From NCBI RefSeq assembly GCF_007990545.2, contig NZ_AP019829.2, positions 1-64,000 of the forward strand: a stretch of DNA of 64,000 nt, in the 5' to 3' direction. Position numbers and translations under genes: made by a program. A model generated the notes under the pieces. That model worked only from the letters and a program-made list of their open reading frames with translations. It had not been told where the DNA came from and did no database searches. Within the stretch, counting starts at the first letter, position 1. Each line of letters begins with the position of its first letter. Shown here piece by piece: positions 26,629 to 36,193 of this stretch. This DNA is from Leptotrichia wadei (GTDB taxonomy: Bacteria > Fusobacteriota > Fusobacteriia > Fusobacteriales > Leptotrichiaceae).

Positions 26629-26649
26629 ATTATTTGATTTTCAAATAAT
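26629..26649. promoter_or_regulatory. Perfect 9-bp dyad between arsR-like gene and tpx
   Basis: ATTATTTGA and TCAAATAAT flank a 3-bp centre, two bases after the ArsR gene's stop. On the minus strand it is followed by five Ts, so it could be a weak AT-only terminator. It could also be an operator for the ArsR/SmtB protein, whose relatives bind dyads with TTTGA/TCAAA halves, or for a peroxide regulator of tpx. Sequence alone does not decide. Confidence 0.4.
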
Positions 26650-26651
26650 AA

Positions 26652-27026
26652 TTATCTTTTTTCTAAAATATGCGTCATTCCCTGTTCCACAATATGTTTT
26701 ATATGCTCATCTTCCAGCGAATAATATACTACTTTTCCCTCTTTTCTATATTTTACAAATCTTCCTTGCTTCAATACTCTCAACTGATGTGAAATAGCAG
26801 ATTGAGTCATTTTTAAAAGGTATGCAATATCACAAACGCACATTTCCTCTTGAAACAAAGCACTTAAAATTTTCATTCTAGTTGTATCTCCAAGTATTTT
26901 GAAAAAATCTGACAAATCATATACAACTTCTTCTTTTGGCATTGTCTTTTCCACTTTTTCCACAATGTCTTTATGTATAGCTTTTACTTCACAATTTTCA
27001 TTTTCTTCTTCCATTATTTTAGCCAT
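26652..27026 (-). CDS. ArsR/SmtB-family metal-sensing repressor
   Basis: A 124-residue winged-helix repressor that leaves DNA when it binds metal. HTH: MTQSAISHQLRVLKQGRFV (about 79-97). It keeps both known metal sites: CVCDIA in the ELCVCD-type alpha-3 position and, in the last helix, DEH followed by ten residues, then HILE, the D-x-H-x10-H-x2-E pattern of zinc sensors such as SmtB and CzrA. The N-terminus is His/Cys-containing. Start ATG 27026 is chosen over TTG 27038 because GGGAGAG precedes it. No metal transporter is adjacent; the closest downstream gene in the same direction is tpx. Confidence 0.9.
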   Translation of the reverse strand: MAKIMEEENENCEVKAIHKDIVEKVEKTMPKEEVVYDLSDFFKILGDTTRMKILSALFQEEMCVCDIAYLLKMTQSAISHQLRVLKQGRFVKYRKEGKVVYYSLEDEHIKHIVEQGMTHILEKR

Positions 27027-27415
27027 TTTCTCTCCCAAGTTTTAAAATATATGTTAACATTATATCACATATTGAAATAACGTGAAAGTGAACAATTCAC
27101 ATAATTTTTCTTTGATAATCTAAGATAAAAGAAGTGAAAAACTACTAAAAGATTGATAATATCTTGTTTCAAAAGAGAATACAGATGTTAAAATCATTCA
27201 TTTATTCAAACTTTTTAGTTTTTTTTATTATTGTCCAGTTGTCGGATAGTTCTATTGAAAAAAAAAGATATATATGATATAAATTATATACAAAATGAGA
27301 GTTGTTAAAATTGCCTGATAGCTTATTAAATATATAAGGTTAAAAGAAATACATTTTTTTAGCGACTCTTTTCAATATATTGAAAATAGATAATTTATAA
27401 AAAAGGAGAAATTTG

Positions 27416-28312
27416 ATGAAAAAAAATAAATGTAAATTATTAATTTTGACTAGTATTATGGTAATCTCTGTAGTCTCTTTTGGAATGTCTGGTAAAAATC
27501 CAGATAAATCACCTTCAAAACCAAAAACAGAGGATGCAGATACAGCTGTTAGCACTAATGATAATGTTAGTACCGTTGGAAAAAAAGCTGGACTTAAAAT
27601 TTCAAAGGCAGAATTAAATGCTGTGGCTGATAAAATTTTTAAAAATGAAGCTGGCGGGAAAAAGGAAGATATCGTATATTGGAATATTGGTGAAGATTTT
27701 CCATCACTTGGAATTGGACACTTTATATGGTATAGAGCAGGACAAAGAGGAAAATTTGCTGAAAGTTTTCCGCAGCTTGTGGCTTATTATAGGGCTCACG
27801 ATGTGAAGTTACCTAAAATTATTGAGGAAAACGATTATTCTCCCTGGGCAAATAGGGATGAACTTTTTAGATTAAAAAGAATTATGGATAATGATATTAC
27901 TGAATTAACTAATTTTTTATATGATACGAAAGATATTCAAGTTTCATTCATTTTTGAAAGATTAGAGAACTCTTTGGAAAAGATGATGGCAATTGCAGAT
28001 GATCCAGAAAATGTGAAAAAACAATTTTATCGTGTTGCACAGTCGCCAAATGGACTTTACCCTTTGATTGACTATGTTAATTTCAAAGGAGAAGGAACAA
28101 CAAGAACAGAAACTTATAATGGAGAAGGATGGGGACTTCTTCAAGTTTTGGAAAATATGAAGGGAACAGGGAGTGGAAAAGCTGCTCTTGAAGAATTTAG
28201 CAACTCTGCAAAAGCTGTTCTTGAAAGACGTGTAAAAAATGCTGATCCTGACAGTAATGAGAGAAAATGGCTGCAAGGCTGGTTAAATCGTTGTGATACT
28301 TATAAAAACTAA
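27416..28312 (+). CDS. Exported protein of unknown function
   Basis: A 298-residue protein with a signal peptide (KLLILTSIMVISVVSFG) and a Lys/Pro/Asp-rich linker (about 30-60). The mature domain begins at AVADKIFKNEAGG and has conserved-looking NIGEDFPSLGIGHFIWYRAG (about 85-104), YSPWANRDEL and GEGWGLLQVLENMKG. The E..G...W..GE....GIGH layout recalls lysozyme-like folds, but this is uncertain. Start ATG 27416 follows AAAAAGGAG; TTG 27413 is unlikely. The 389-bp gap upstream (27027-27415) shows no gene. A terminator follows at 28334. Confidence 0.6.
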   Translation: MKKNKCKLLILTSIMVISVVSFGMSGKNPDKSPSKPKTEDADTAVSTNDNVSTVGKKAGLKISKAELNAVADKIFKNEAGGKKEDIVYWNIGEDFPSLGIGHFIWYRAGQRGKFAESFPQLVAYYRAHDVKLPKIIEENDYSPWANRDELFRLKRIMDNDITELTNFLYDTKDIQVSFIFERLENSLEKMMAIADDPENVKKQFYRVAQSPNGLYPLIDYVNFKGEGTTRTETYNGEGWGLLQVLENMKGTGSGKAALEEFSNSAKAVLERRVKNADPDSNERKWLQGWLNRCDTYKN

Positions 28313-28333
28313 GTTTGAAAAAATTATATTAGG

Positions 28334-28365
28334 TAGTCTAAATTTTTGTTTAGGCTATTTTTTTT
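28334..28365 (+). terminator. Rho-independent terminator
   Basis: TAGTCTAAA (28334-28342) pairs with TTTAGGCTA (28349-28357) with one G-U pair and a 6-base loop, followed by eight Ts. It ends the transcript of the exported protein gene. Confidence 0.75.
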
Positions 28366-28473
28366 GGATTTTTTATAAAATTTCAGCATTAGTAAATATA
28401 TTATATTTAGAGAACTATTATTTGTTCATAAATAAAATTAATAGTAAAAAAATATTTTTATAGACAAAATTAC

Positions 28474-28503
28474 TTGCAAATATGACTAAATATAAGATAT
28501 AAT
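28474..28503 (+). promoter_or_regulatory. Candidate promoter of the oligopeptide transporter operon
   Basis: TTGCAA (28474-28479) and TATAAT (28498-28503) with an 18-bp spacer, 36 bp before the oppB start. No nearby dyad is obvious. Confidence 0.55.
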
Positions 28504-28538
28504 ATAAATATATAAAATTTTAGCGAAAGGAAGCGAGT

Positions 28539-29519
28539 ATGAAAAATATTTTAAAATTTTTATTTAAGAGAATTGCAATGGGACTTGTAACGTTGTGGTT
28601 AGTTATTACAATTACATTTTTTCTGATACATATGTTACCTGGTGACCCATTTCAAAGTGAAAAAGCAATTCCTCCTAAAGTAAAGGAAAACTTGATGGCA
28701 AAATACCATCTAGACCGTCCACTTGGGGAACAATATGTTGAATACTTAAAAAATATAGCAAAGGGAGATTTAGGATCGTCTATGAAAGTTCGGGGAAGAA
28801 CTGTTAACGATGTGATTAACCAGAGTTTTCTTACATCGGCTGATTTAGGAGCTAGATCCATTATATTTGCATTAGTTTTGGGTATTCCGCTTGGAATTAT
28901 TGCAGCCCTTAAAAGGGGGAAATATCAGGACAGGTTGGCTATGATTGTGGCTATAATTGGAATATCAGTGCCGAGTTTTGTGCTGGCGGGGCTTATGCAG
29001 AAGTACTTCGTTGATATACATAATGGATTTTTAATTGACAATGGATTTTTACCAGAATTTTTTAGAATTCGTTTGTCTGGATGGGACAGTCCAGAGAAAA
29101 AGATACTTCCAGTTGTGGCTCTTGGACTTTATACGGTTGCATTAATTGCACGTTTATTGAGGGATAAGATGATCGAAGTAATGGGACAGGATTATATAAG
29201 GCTGGCTGTTGCAAAGGGTGTAAAACCTAAAAACATTGTATTTAAGCACGCTTTAAGAAATGCGATTTTACCGATTATTACAATAATGGGACCAACAATT
29301 GCAGCAGTTTTGACAGGTTCATTTGTAATTGAAAAGATGTTTTCAATTCCAGGATTAGGAAAATATTTTGTAGACAGTATTAATGACAGGGATTATACAA
29401 TGGTGCTTGGAGTTACGGTGTTTTATGCGATATTTTTAATTATAATGATGATACTTGTGGATATTATTTATGTTTTAGTTGATCCTAAAATTAAACTTGG
29501 AAAAGGAGATGAAGTGTAG
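28539..29519 (+). CDS. oppB: Oligopeptide ABC transporter permease OppB-like
   Basis: A 326-residue inner-membrane permease with six predicted helices. N-terminal FKRIAMGLVTLWLVITITFFLIHMLPGDPF and the C-terminal EAA-type loop (DYIRLAVAKGVKPKNIVFKHALRNAILPIITIMG) are diagnostic of the DppB/OppB subfamily. With OppC it forms the channel for peptides delivered by the lipoprotein binding proteins. ATG 28539 follows GAAAGGAAG. The stop TAG shares its G with the GTG start of oppC. The narrower call (dipeptide or oligopeptide) rests on the companion ATPases and binding proteins. Confidence 0.94.
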   Translation: MKNILKFLFKRIAMGLVTLWLVITITFFLIHMLPGDPFQSEKAIPPKVKENLMAKYHLDRPLGEQYVEYLKNIAKGDLGSSMKVRGRTVNDVINQSFLTSADLGARSIIFALVLGIPLGIIAALKRGKYQDRLAMIVAIIGISVPSFVLAGLMQKYFVDIHNGFLIDNGFLPEFFRIRLSGWDSPEKKILPVVALGLYTVALIARLLRDKMIEVMGQDYIRLAVAKGVKPKNIVFKHALRNAILPIITIMGPTIAAVLTGSFVIEKMFSIPGLGKYFVDSINDRDYTMVLGVTVFYAIFLIIMMILVDIIYVLVDPKIKLGKGDEV

Positions 29520-30484
29520 TGGCAGAAAACATAGAAAAAGCTGTAACTGAAAATGATTATATACCAACACCTGAAGATTTTAAAATCGTAGGTCCAGATA
29601 CCACTCAAAGTGAAGAAATCTACAAACCAAGTTTAACATTTTGGCAGGATGGATGGAGAAGATTTAAGAAAAATAAGCTGGCTCTGACATTTTTAGGAAT
29701 AACAGTTATTTTTTTATTTTTAGCAATTTTTGGGCAACATATGACAAAATATTCCTACAGAGCTCAAGATTTATCAGCAAAATTTTTAAGTCCAACAAAA
29801 GGATTTGCAAAAGGGCATTATTTGGGAACAGATAACCTTGGTCGTGATTTATTTGCAAGACTTTCGCAAGGAATAAGAATTTCAATGGAATTATCAATAA
29901 TAACAGCTGCGATCTGTGTTGTTTTTGGAACAATTTATGGAGCTGTTTCAGCGTATTTTGGCGGAATTATTGATACAATTATGACTAGAATTGTGGAAAT
30001 TTTACTAATTATTCCATCAATGATTTACATAATCTTATTAATGGTTGTTATGGGAAATAGCGTAAAAACAATAATTATCGCAATGTCACTTACAAGATGG
30101 CTAAATTACTCATTGCTTGTGCGTGGAGAAGTTTTAAAAATCAAGGAAAATGAATTTGTATTGGCTTCAAAATCGCTTGGTGGAAATTTCTTGTGGATAA
30201 CTTTGAAGCACTTGATTCCAAATACGTTAAGTGTAATAATAATAAGACTTACAACAGATATACCAAATATTATCTTTACAGAAGCATTTTTAAGTTTCAT
30301 CGGGCTTGGAGTACCGATTCCACAGGCTTCATTAGGAAACTTGGTATTTGATGGTTTCGTAAATATGACTTCATATCCATATTTATTCGTTATTCCATCA
30401 GTTGTAATTTCATTAATTACATTGGCATTTAATATAGTTGGAGATGCTTTAAATGATGCATTAAATCCAAAATTAAGAGATTAA
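29519..30484 (+). CDS. oppC: Oligopeptide ABC transporter permease OppC-like
   Basis: A 321-residue partner permease. It has a cytoplasmic N-terminal tail, a first helix near WRRFKKNKLALTFLGITVIFLFLAIFG, the periplasmic HYLGTDNLGRDLFARLSQGIRIS block typical of DppC/OppC, and the EAA loop (EFVLASKSLGGNFLWITLKHLIPNTLSVII). GTG 29519 overlaps the oppB stop by one base behind AAAGGAGATG, so translation is coupled. A 379-bp gap containing a structured repeat separates it from oppD. Confidence 0.94.
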   Translation: MAENIEKAVTENDYIPTPEDFKIVGPDTTQSEEIYKPSLTFWQDGWRRFKKNKLALTFLGITVIFLFLAIFGQHMTKYSYRAQDLSAKFLSPTKGFAKGHYLGTDNLGRDLFARLSQGIRISMELSIITAAICVVFGTIYGAVSAYFGGIIDTIMTRIVEILLIIPSMIYIILLMVVMGNSVKTIIIAMSLTRWLNYSLLVRGEVLKIKENEFVLASKSLGGNFLWITLKHLIPNTLSVIIIRLTTDIPNIIFTEAFLSFIGLGVPIPQASLGNLVFDGFVNMTSYPYLFVIPSVVISLITLAFNIVGDALNDALNPKLRD

Positions 30485-30572
30485 AAATTTAAAATTTTAA
30501 AAATTTTATAAAATTTACTATTCTATAATTTAATATTATTTTTCTTAATTGCATTTATTTTAGTTTACTTAA

Positions 30573-30744
30573 GCAAGGGTATCAAATGCCATACCCTTGC
30601 ATCCCCGCTTTATGCAAAACTTTCTTATAAAGAAAAAATAAAACTCGATTTTGAATATAAGTTATTTTAATACGAATAATCGTATATAATTCAAAATATA
30701 TTTCAAAATCTCAAACAGTTATTTTTTCTTTAACGAAATTTTGC
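30573..30744 (+). repeat. Two-hairpin intergenic element, copy 1
   Basis: First hairpin: GCAAGGGTAT (30573-30582), loop CAAATGCC, ATACCCTTGC (30591-30600). A linker ATCCCCGCTTTAT leads to a long imperfect stem: 5' arm 30614-30641 (GCAAAACTTTC...AAAGAAAAAATAA) and 3' arm 30719-30744 (TTATTTTTTCTTT...TTTTGC). The apex begins AAACTCG and ends CTCAAACAG, with an extra AT-rich stem in between. Copies at 54188 and 54376 share the layout. It sits between oppC and oppD and could affect operon transcription. The rest of the gap 30485-30863 shows nothing else. Confidence 0.8.
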
Positions 30745-30863
30745 TTTAATAATTAAATAAAAAAGTTAAATGAATTAAAAATAAATAGAGTTAATAAAGA
30801 AAAAGTATTTAGTTATAAAAGTTATGAAAAAACAATCCATATTAATACAGAGAGGATTAGATA

Positions 30864-31901
30864 ATGGGAAAAAAATTATTAGAAGTGAAAGACTTGAGTG
30901 TTTCTTTTAATACGTATGCTGGGGAAGTGCAGGCTCTTAGAGGGATTAGCTTTTCTGTAGATAGAGGGGAAACACTTGCAATCGTTGGAGAGTCTGGTTC
31001 AGGGAAATCAGTTACTGTGCAGACGATTATGAGATTGATACCGATGCCTCCAGGAGAAATTAAAAATGGAGAAATTCTTTTTGATGGGGAAGACTTGGTA
31101 AAAGCTCCTCTTGAGAGAATGCGTGAACTTCGAGGCGGTAAAATTGGAATGATATTTCAAGATCCTATGACATCGCTTAATCCGACTATTAAAGTTGGAA
31201 AGCAAATTATGGAAGGGATTTTGATTCATAAAAAAGTAACAAAGGAAGAGGCAAAGCAAAAAGCAGTTGAAATGCTTAGAAAAGTTGGAATTCCTAAACC
31301 TGAAGAAAGATTTCATCAGTATCCGCATGAATTTTCTGGAGGAATGCGGCAAAGGGCTGTTATTGCGATTGCTCTTTCGTGTGAGCCAGACCTGCTAATT
31401 TGTGATGAGCCGACAACAGCTTTGGATGTTACGATTCAGGCACAGATTTTGGATTTGATAAATGAATTAAAAAAAGAGCTGAATATTGCAGTAATACTTA
31501 TAACACATGATTTGGGTGTAGTTGCCGAAACTGCTGATAGAGTAGTTGTTATGTATGCTGGAGAAAAATTGGAGGAAGCTCCTGTAAGGGAACTGTTTAA
31601 AAATCCAAAACATCCATATACTTGGGGACTTTTAAAATCATTGCCAAGATTGGATATGAAAATTGGAGAAAAGCTGGCTTCTATTCCAGGGACACCTCCA
31701 GATTTGCTTAATCCGCCTGTGGGAGATCCATTTGCAGCACGTTCTGAATATGCGATGAAAATTGACTATGAAAGAAAACCTCCGTTAATTGATTTGGGAA
31801 ATGGGCACTTTGTAAAGTCGTGGCTTTATATAAAGGGTGCTCCAAAAATAAAATCTCCTTTTGAATCGGAAGAAGAAAACAAAGGAACGGAGGGGAAATA
31901 A
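30864..31901 (+). CDS. oppD: Oligopeptide ABC transporter ATP-binding protein OppD-like
   Basis: A 345-residue ATPase with Walker A GESGSGKS (about 40-47), Q-loop FQDPMTSLNPT, signature FSGGMRQRAVIA, Walker B LLICDEPTTALD and the switch His in LITHDLGVV. The C-terminal oligopeptide extension contains GTPPDLLNPPVGDPFAARSEYAM; cysteines found there in some relatives are absent, as in many Firmicutes OppD proteins. ATG 30864 follows AGAGAGGATTAG. The stop TAA overlaps the oppF ATG by one base. Confidence 0.94.
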   Translation: MGKKLLEVKDLSVSFNTYAGEVQALRGISFSVDRGETLAIVGESGSGKSVTVQTIMRLIPMPPGEIKNGEILFDGEDLVKAPLERMRELRGGKIGMIFQDPMTSLNPTIKVGKQIMEGILIHKKVTKEEAKQKAVEMLRKVGIPKPEERFHQYPHEFSGGMRQRAVIAIALSCEPDLLICDEPTTALDVTIQAQILDLINELKKELNIAVILITHDLGVVAETADRVVVMYAGEKLEEAPVRELFKNPKHPYTWGLLKSLPRLDMKIGEKLASIPGTPPDLLNPPVGDPFAARSEYAMKIDYERKPPLIDLGNGHFVKSWLYIKGAPKIKSPFESEEENKGTEGK

Positions 31902-32851
31902 TGGCATCAAATGAAAATAAAAAAGAAAAATTAATAGAAATGAAAAATTTAAAAAAATATTTTCCAATGAAAAAAAGACAAGTTCTAAAGGCTGTGGAAA
32001 ATGTCACGATGGATATTTACAAAGGTGAAATTCTAAGTCTTGTGGGAGAGTCAGGTTCTGGAAAAACTACACTTGGAAGAACTGTGAGCAGACTTTATTC
32101 AAAGACAAATGGAGATATTTTGTTTAATGGAAAGCCGGTGGAATCTTATGGAAGAAAAGAATTTACAAAAAAAGTTCAGATGATATTTCAAGATCCGCAA
32201 GCTTCACTTAATCCAAGAATGACTGTTGGAGATATAATTGCCGAAGGAATTGACATTCATAAACTGGTAAGCTCAAAGCAGGAAAGAATGGAAAAAGTTT
32301 ATAAATTATTGGAAATTGTTGGGTTAAACAGAGAACATGCGAGCCGTTTTCCACATGAGTTTTCAGGTGGACAAAGACAGAGAATTGGGATTGCAAGAGC
32401 ACTTGCAGTTGATCCTGAAGTGCTTGTGTGTGATGAGCCGATTTCAGCTCTGGATGTGTCAATTCAGGCTCAAGTTGTAAATTTATTAAAGGAATTACAA
32501 AGTGAAAGAAATCTGACATTGTTATTTATTGCCCATGATTTATCGATGGTAAAATATATTTCAGACAGAGTGGCAGTTATGTATCGTGGAAAAGTGGTGG
32601 AATTGGGAACTCCTGAAGCTGTTTATGGTGATCCTGTTCATAGCTATACAAAATCACTTATTTCAGCTGTACCAATAGCAGATCCAGATTATAAAAAGAC
32701 ACAAAAAATTGATATGGATGAGTCGTATTTGAGAAGTCCAATGGGAGATGTGTCTGAAATAGGGGTTATTCCTGAAACGCCTGAATTAACTGAATATAGA
32801 CCTGGACATTTTGTGGAAACTTCCTTTTTGGAAGAAAAAGGGCTAATTTAA
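31901..32851 (+). CDS. oppF: Oligopeptide ABC transporter ATP-binding protein OppF-like
   Basis: A 316-residue ATPase that pairs with OppD. Walker A GESGSGKTTLGRT (about 49-61), Q-loop FQDPQASLNPRMTV, signature FSGGQRQRIGIA, Walker B VLVCDEPISALD and LFIAHDLSMVKYISDRVAVMYRG are all present. ATG 31901 lies behind ACGGAGGGGAAATA, inside the end of oppD, so the two are coupled. The first binding-protein gene begins 67 bp downstream. Confidence 0.95.
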   Translation: MASNENKKEKLIEMKNLKKYFPMKKRQVLKAVENVTMDIYKGEILSLVGESGSGKTTLGRTVSRLYSKTNGDILFNGKPVESYGRKEFTKKVQMIFQDPQASLNPRMTVGDIIAEGIDIHKLVSSKQERMEKVYKLLEIVGLNREHASRFPHEFSGGQRQRIGIARALAVDPEVLVCDEPISALDVSIQAQVVNLLKELQSERNLTLLFIAHDLSMVKYISDRVAVMYRGKVVELGTPEAVYGDPVHSYTKSLISAVPIADPDYKKTQKIDMDESYLRSPMGDVSEIGVIPETPELTEYRPGHFVETSFLEEKGLI

Positions 32852-32917
32852 GAGATTTTAAATATTTTTAAAAGAATTTTTATAAAAATTTATTACTTAG
32901 AAAGGAATTGTTGAGAT

Positions 32918-34519
32918 ATGAAAAAAACTTTTTTAATAATTTGCTTAATGTTATCAATGTTTGTTGTTTCTTGTGGAAAAGGAGGAAAAGGTTCGGGAAA
33001 TTCAGTATCATTTAATATGGAAGCTGAGCCGACTTCGTTGGATCCGCAAATTTTGACTGATATGAGTGGACTTTTTGTAACAAGTATGACTTATGAAAGT
33101 CTTGTAAGATTGAATGAAAAAAATGAAATTATTCCTGCTGGAGCTGAAAGCTGGACTAAATCAGACGATGGAAAAGTATGGACATTTAAAATTAGACAAG
33201 GGATGAAATGGTCAAATGGAGATCCAGTTACAGCTAAAGACTACTACAACGGTATAAAAAGAGGAATTGAACCAAAAACAGCCTCTGAGTATGCATTTCT
33301 TGCATATTATATTGAAAATGCAGAAGATTATAATACTGGAAAATTAAAGGATTTTGGAAAAGTTGGGATAAAGGCAAAGGATGATTATACACTTGAATTT
33401 AGATTGTCACAACCTGCACCATTCTTTTTAAAAACATTAATTATGCCAATTTATTTCCCAGTTAATGAAAAGGCATTGGCTACCAACGGAGATGGATATG
33501 CAACTGAAGCTAAAAAGTCTATCTATAATGGACCGTTTATAATAGAAAAATGGGTACACAACAACAAAGTTGTCATGAAAAAGAATCCTAACTACTGGAA
33601 TGCTAAAAATATAAAGGTTGATACACTTACAGGTTTAATTGTAACTGACTTTGAAGCTGCTACAAACCTATTTGAAAATAGAGAATTGGATTTGACAAAA
33701 ATTTCTGTGGAAAAAATGGCAAACTATGAAGGAAAACCTGAATTGCATAAATTCCCTAATGGAAGAGTTTACTATTTAGGATTTAATACATCAAATCCTG
33801 TGTTGAAAAATCAAAAGGTAAGAGAGGCATTATCTCTTGCAATTGATAGAAAAGAACTTGTAAGCAGTATTTTAAATGGAGCTGGAATTGTAGGTTCTGG
33901 AATTGTTTCAAATGGAACAGCTGGAGAAAAAGGCGATTTCAGGGCAGAAGCTGGAGACTTATTTGCTGGATTTGCAAAAGTTAATGCAAAACAATTGTTT
34001 GATGAAGGGCTGAAGGAACTTAAAATGACGCCTGCACAAGTTAAACTGCATCTTTTGGTAGATGAAAATGGAACTGGTAAAAAGGAAGCTGAATTTTACC
34101 AATCTCAATGGAAGGATAAACTGGGAATTGATGTGGATGTGGAAGTTCTTACTAAAAAAGAAAGAATTGCACGTGCAAAAGCTGGAGACTTTGAAATTGT
34201 AAGATATGCTTGGGGACCTGATTATGCAGACCCTATGACTTATTTGGAAATTTTCCATTCAAAGGCAAAGGATATTAACTTCGCTAAATATTCAAATCCT
34301 GAGTATGACGAATTAATCGACTTGGCTAAAGTTAATCAAGATAATAAAACTAGAATGGATGCAATGAAAAAAGCCGAAAAATTATTAGCGGATAACTTTA
34401 CATATTCAACACTTTATTATGAAGTGGGAGTTTATTTGATAAATCCTAAATTAAAGGGAGTTGTAATACGTTCAGTTGGAGATTCTATCGACTTTTATAA
34501 TGCATCTATAACAAAATAA
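32918..34519 (+). CDS. oppA: Peptide-binding lipoprotein OppA-like, paralogue 1
   Basis: A 533-residue solute-binding protein, family 5. Lipoprotein signal FLIICLMLSMFVVSCGK with lipobox VVSC puts it on the membrane surface facing the periplasm. Family features: EPTSLDPQI (about 38-46), WTFKIRQGMKWSNGDPVTAKDY (about 87-108) and VREALSLAIDRKELV. It delivers peptides to OppBC. It is the most divergent of the four tandem copies: it keeps extra segments such as GTAGEKGDFRAEAGDLF. ATG 32918 follows AGAAAGGAATTG. Confidence 0.93.
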   Translation: MKKTFLIICLMLSMFVVSCGKGGKGSGNSVSFNMEAEPTSLDPQILTDMSGLFVTSMTYESLVRLNEKNEIIPAGAESWTKSDDGKVWTFKIRQGMKWSNGDPVTAKDYYNGIKRGIEPKTASEYAFLAYYIENAEDYNTGKLKDFGKVGIKAKDDYTLEFRLSQPAPFFLKTLIMPIYFPVNEKALATNGDGYATEAKKSIYNGPFIIEKWVHNNKVVMKKNPNYWNAKNIKVDTLTGLIVTDFEAATNLFENRELDLTKISVEKMANYEGKPELHKFPNGRVYYLGFNTSNPVLKNQKVREALSLAIDRKELVSSILNGAGIVGSGIVSNGTAGEKGDFRAEAGDLFAGFAKVNAKQLFDEGLKELKMTPAQVKLHLLVDENGTGKKEAEFYQSQWKDKLGIDVDVEVLTKKERIARAKAGDFEIVRYAWGPDYADPMTYLEIFHSKAKDINFAKYSNPEYDELIDLAKVNQDNKTRMDAMKKAEKLLADNFTYSTLYYEVGVYLINPKLKGVVIRSVGDSIDFYNASITK

Positions 34520-34568
34520 TTTTTAATTTTGTCAAATTTATTTGATGAAAGAAAGGATGGATGTAAAT

Positions 34569-36158
34569 ATGAAAAAAATATTACTAGTATTTACAATATT
34601 GCTGGCTTTTATAATTTCATGTGGAAAAAGCAGCGATTCTGAAACATTGAAACTTAATTTGAAGGAGGAAGGAAAATCTTATGATCCGCAGCTTGCGAAT
34701 GATTCTACTGGAGAATTTGTGGATTCGCTTGTTACTGAAACATTGACAAGACAGTCGGATGATGGAAAATCTCTTCCTGGAGTGGCTGAAAAATGGGAAC
34801 ACAATGCAGATTCAACAGTTTGGACATTCCATTTGAGAAAAAATGCAAAATGGAGCAACGGGGATCCGATTACAGCAAAGGACTTTAGAGATGGCTGGGT
34901 TAGAGCACTAGATCCTAAGACAGCTGGAGAATATGCAGATAAATTATTTTACATAAAAAATGCTGAACAATTTAATGCTGGAAAAATTAAAGATGAAAAT
35001 CAATTAGGTATAAAAGTTATTGATGATTATACGTTGCAAGTAACATTAAATAATCCTCTTACATATTTTGATTCAATTGTAAGAATTCAAACTTATGCTC
35101 CGCTAAATAAAAAGTTCTATGAAAAAGTAGGAGATAAATATATGACATCTCCTGAAACTTCGATTTCATCTGGTGTTTATGTAATAAAATCTTGGACAAG
35201 GGATTCTGAAATTGTATTTGAAAAAAATGAAAATTACTGGAACAAGGATAATATTAAATTAAAATATGTAAAAATGTTATTTATAAATGATCCGTCTGCC
35301 AGTGTAAATGCCTTTAAAAACAAAGAAATTGATTCTACAAATATTTCAATAGAACAAGCAAAGGAATTTAAAAATGATAAACGTAAAATACTTACAAAAG
35401 ATGGTTCAGTATGGTATATGACATATAATATGAAAAATAAAGTACTTGCGAACAAAAAAATTAGACAGGCGTTGTCGCTTGCTGTAGACAGGGAAAAATT
35501 GATTACAGATGTGCTTGACAATACAGGGGAAGCTGCATATACTTATACGACAAAAGGTGTTGGAATAATCGGTATTTCAAAAGACTTTTCTGAAGAAGCA
35601 GGAAAAATTTTCCCAGCTTATAATCCACAAAAGGCAAAACAATTGCTAGCTGAAGGGTTAAAGGAACTAGGATTACAAAAATTACCTGAATTGACAATGA
35701 TTTTCAATGATTCTGGAAATAACAAGGTTATATCTGAATATATTCAAGAAAGTTTGAGAACAAATTTAGGAGTAAATATTAATATTGAAGGAATGACATT
35801 CCAATCAAGATTGGATAAAATGCAACATAGAGATTATGAAATTGCTCTAGCTGGATATAATGGAGATTATAACGATGCTATTACTTATTTGGATAGATTC
35901 TTGACAAAGGATGGAAATAATTATTCAGATTACTCAAATCCACGTTACGATGAACTTGTTAAAAAAGTTAAAAGTTCTGGAAATCAGGAAGAAAGAGTAA
36001 AAAATATGATTGAAATGGAAAAAATAATAGCTGAAGATATGCCTGTGGGATTGCTTTACTATAGACAAAATACTAAGCTGTTAAATCCAAGAGTTCATAA
36101 TATTGTATTTAGCCCAATAGGAAAAGACTTTGTGCTGGATAATACTTATATAAAATAA
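34569..36158 (+). CDS. oppA: Peptide-binding lipoprotein OppA-like, paralogue 2
   Basis: A 529-residue family-5 binding protein. ATG 34569 is chosen because it gives a standard lipoprotein signal (KKILLVFTILLAFIISCGK); the upstream in-frame ATG 34542 would add nine polar residues before it. Hallmarks: SYDPQLAND, WTFHLRKNAKWSNGDPITAKDF and IRQALSLAVDREKLI. It lies 49 bp after paralogue 1. The ligand-facing central region differs clearly from its neighbours, so a different peptide range is likely. Confidence 0.92.
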   Translation: MKKILLVFTILLAFIISCGKSSDSETLKLNLKEEGKSYDPQLANDSTGEFVDSLVTETLTRQSDDGKSLPGVAEKWEHNADSTVWTFHLRKNAKWSNGDPITAKDFRDGWVRALDPKTAGEYADKLFYIKNAEQFNAGKIKDENQLGIKVIDDYTLQVTLNNPLTYFDSIVRIQTYAPLNKKFYEKVGDKYMTSPETSISSGVYVIKSWTRDSEIVFEKNENYWNKDNIKLKYVKMLFINDPSASVNAFKNKEIDSTNISIEQAKEFKNDKRKILTKDGSVWYMTYNMKNKVLANKKIRQALSLAVDREKLITDVLDNTGEAAYTYTTKGVGIIGISKDFSEEAGKIFPAYNPQKAKQLLAEGLKELGLQKLPELTMIFNDSGNNKVISEYIQESLRTNLGVNINIEGMTFQSRLDKMQHRDYEIALAGYNGDYNDAITYLDRFLTKDGNNYSDYSNPRYDELVKKVKSSGNQEERVKNMIEMEKIIAEDMPVGLLYYRQNTKLLNPRVHNIVFSPIGKDFVLDNTYIK

Positions 36159-36193
36159 TCAAAAAAAATTTTTATAGAGGAAGGGAAGTTATT

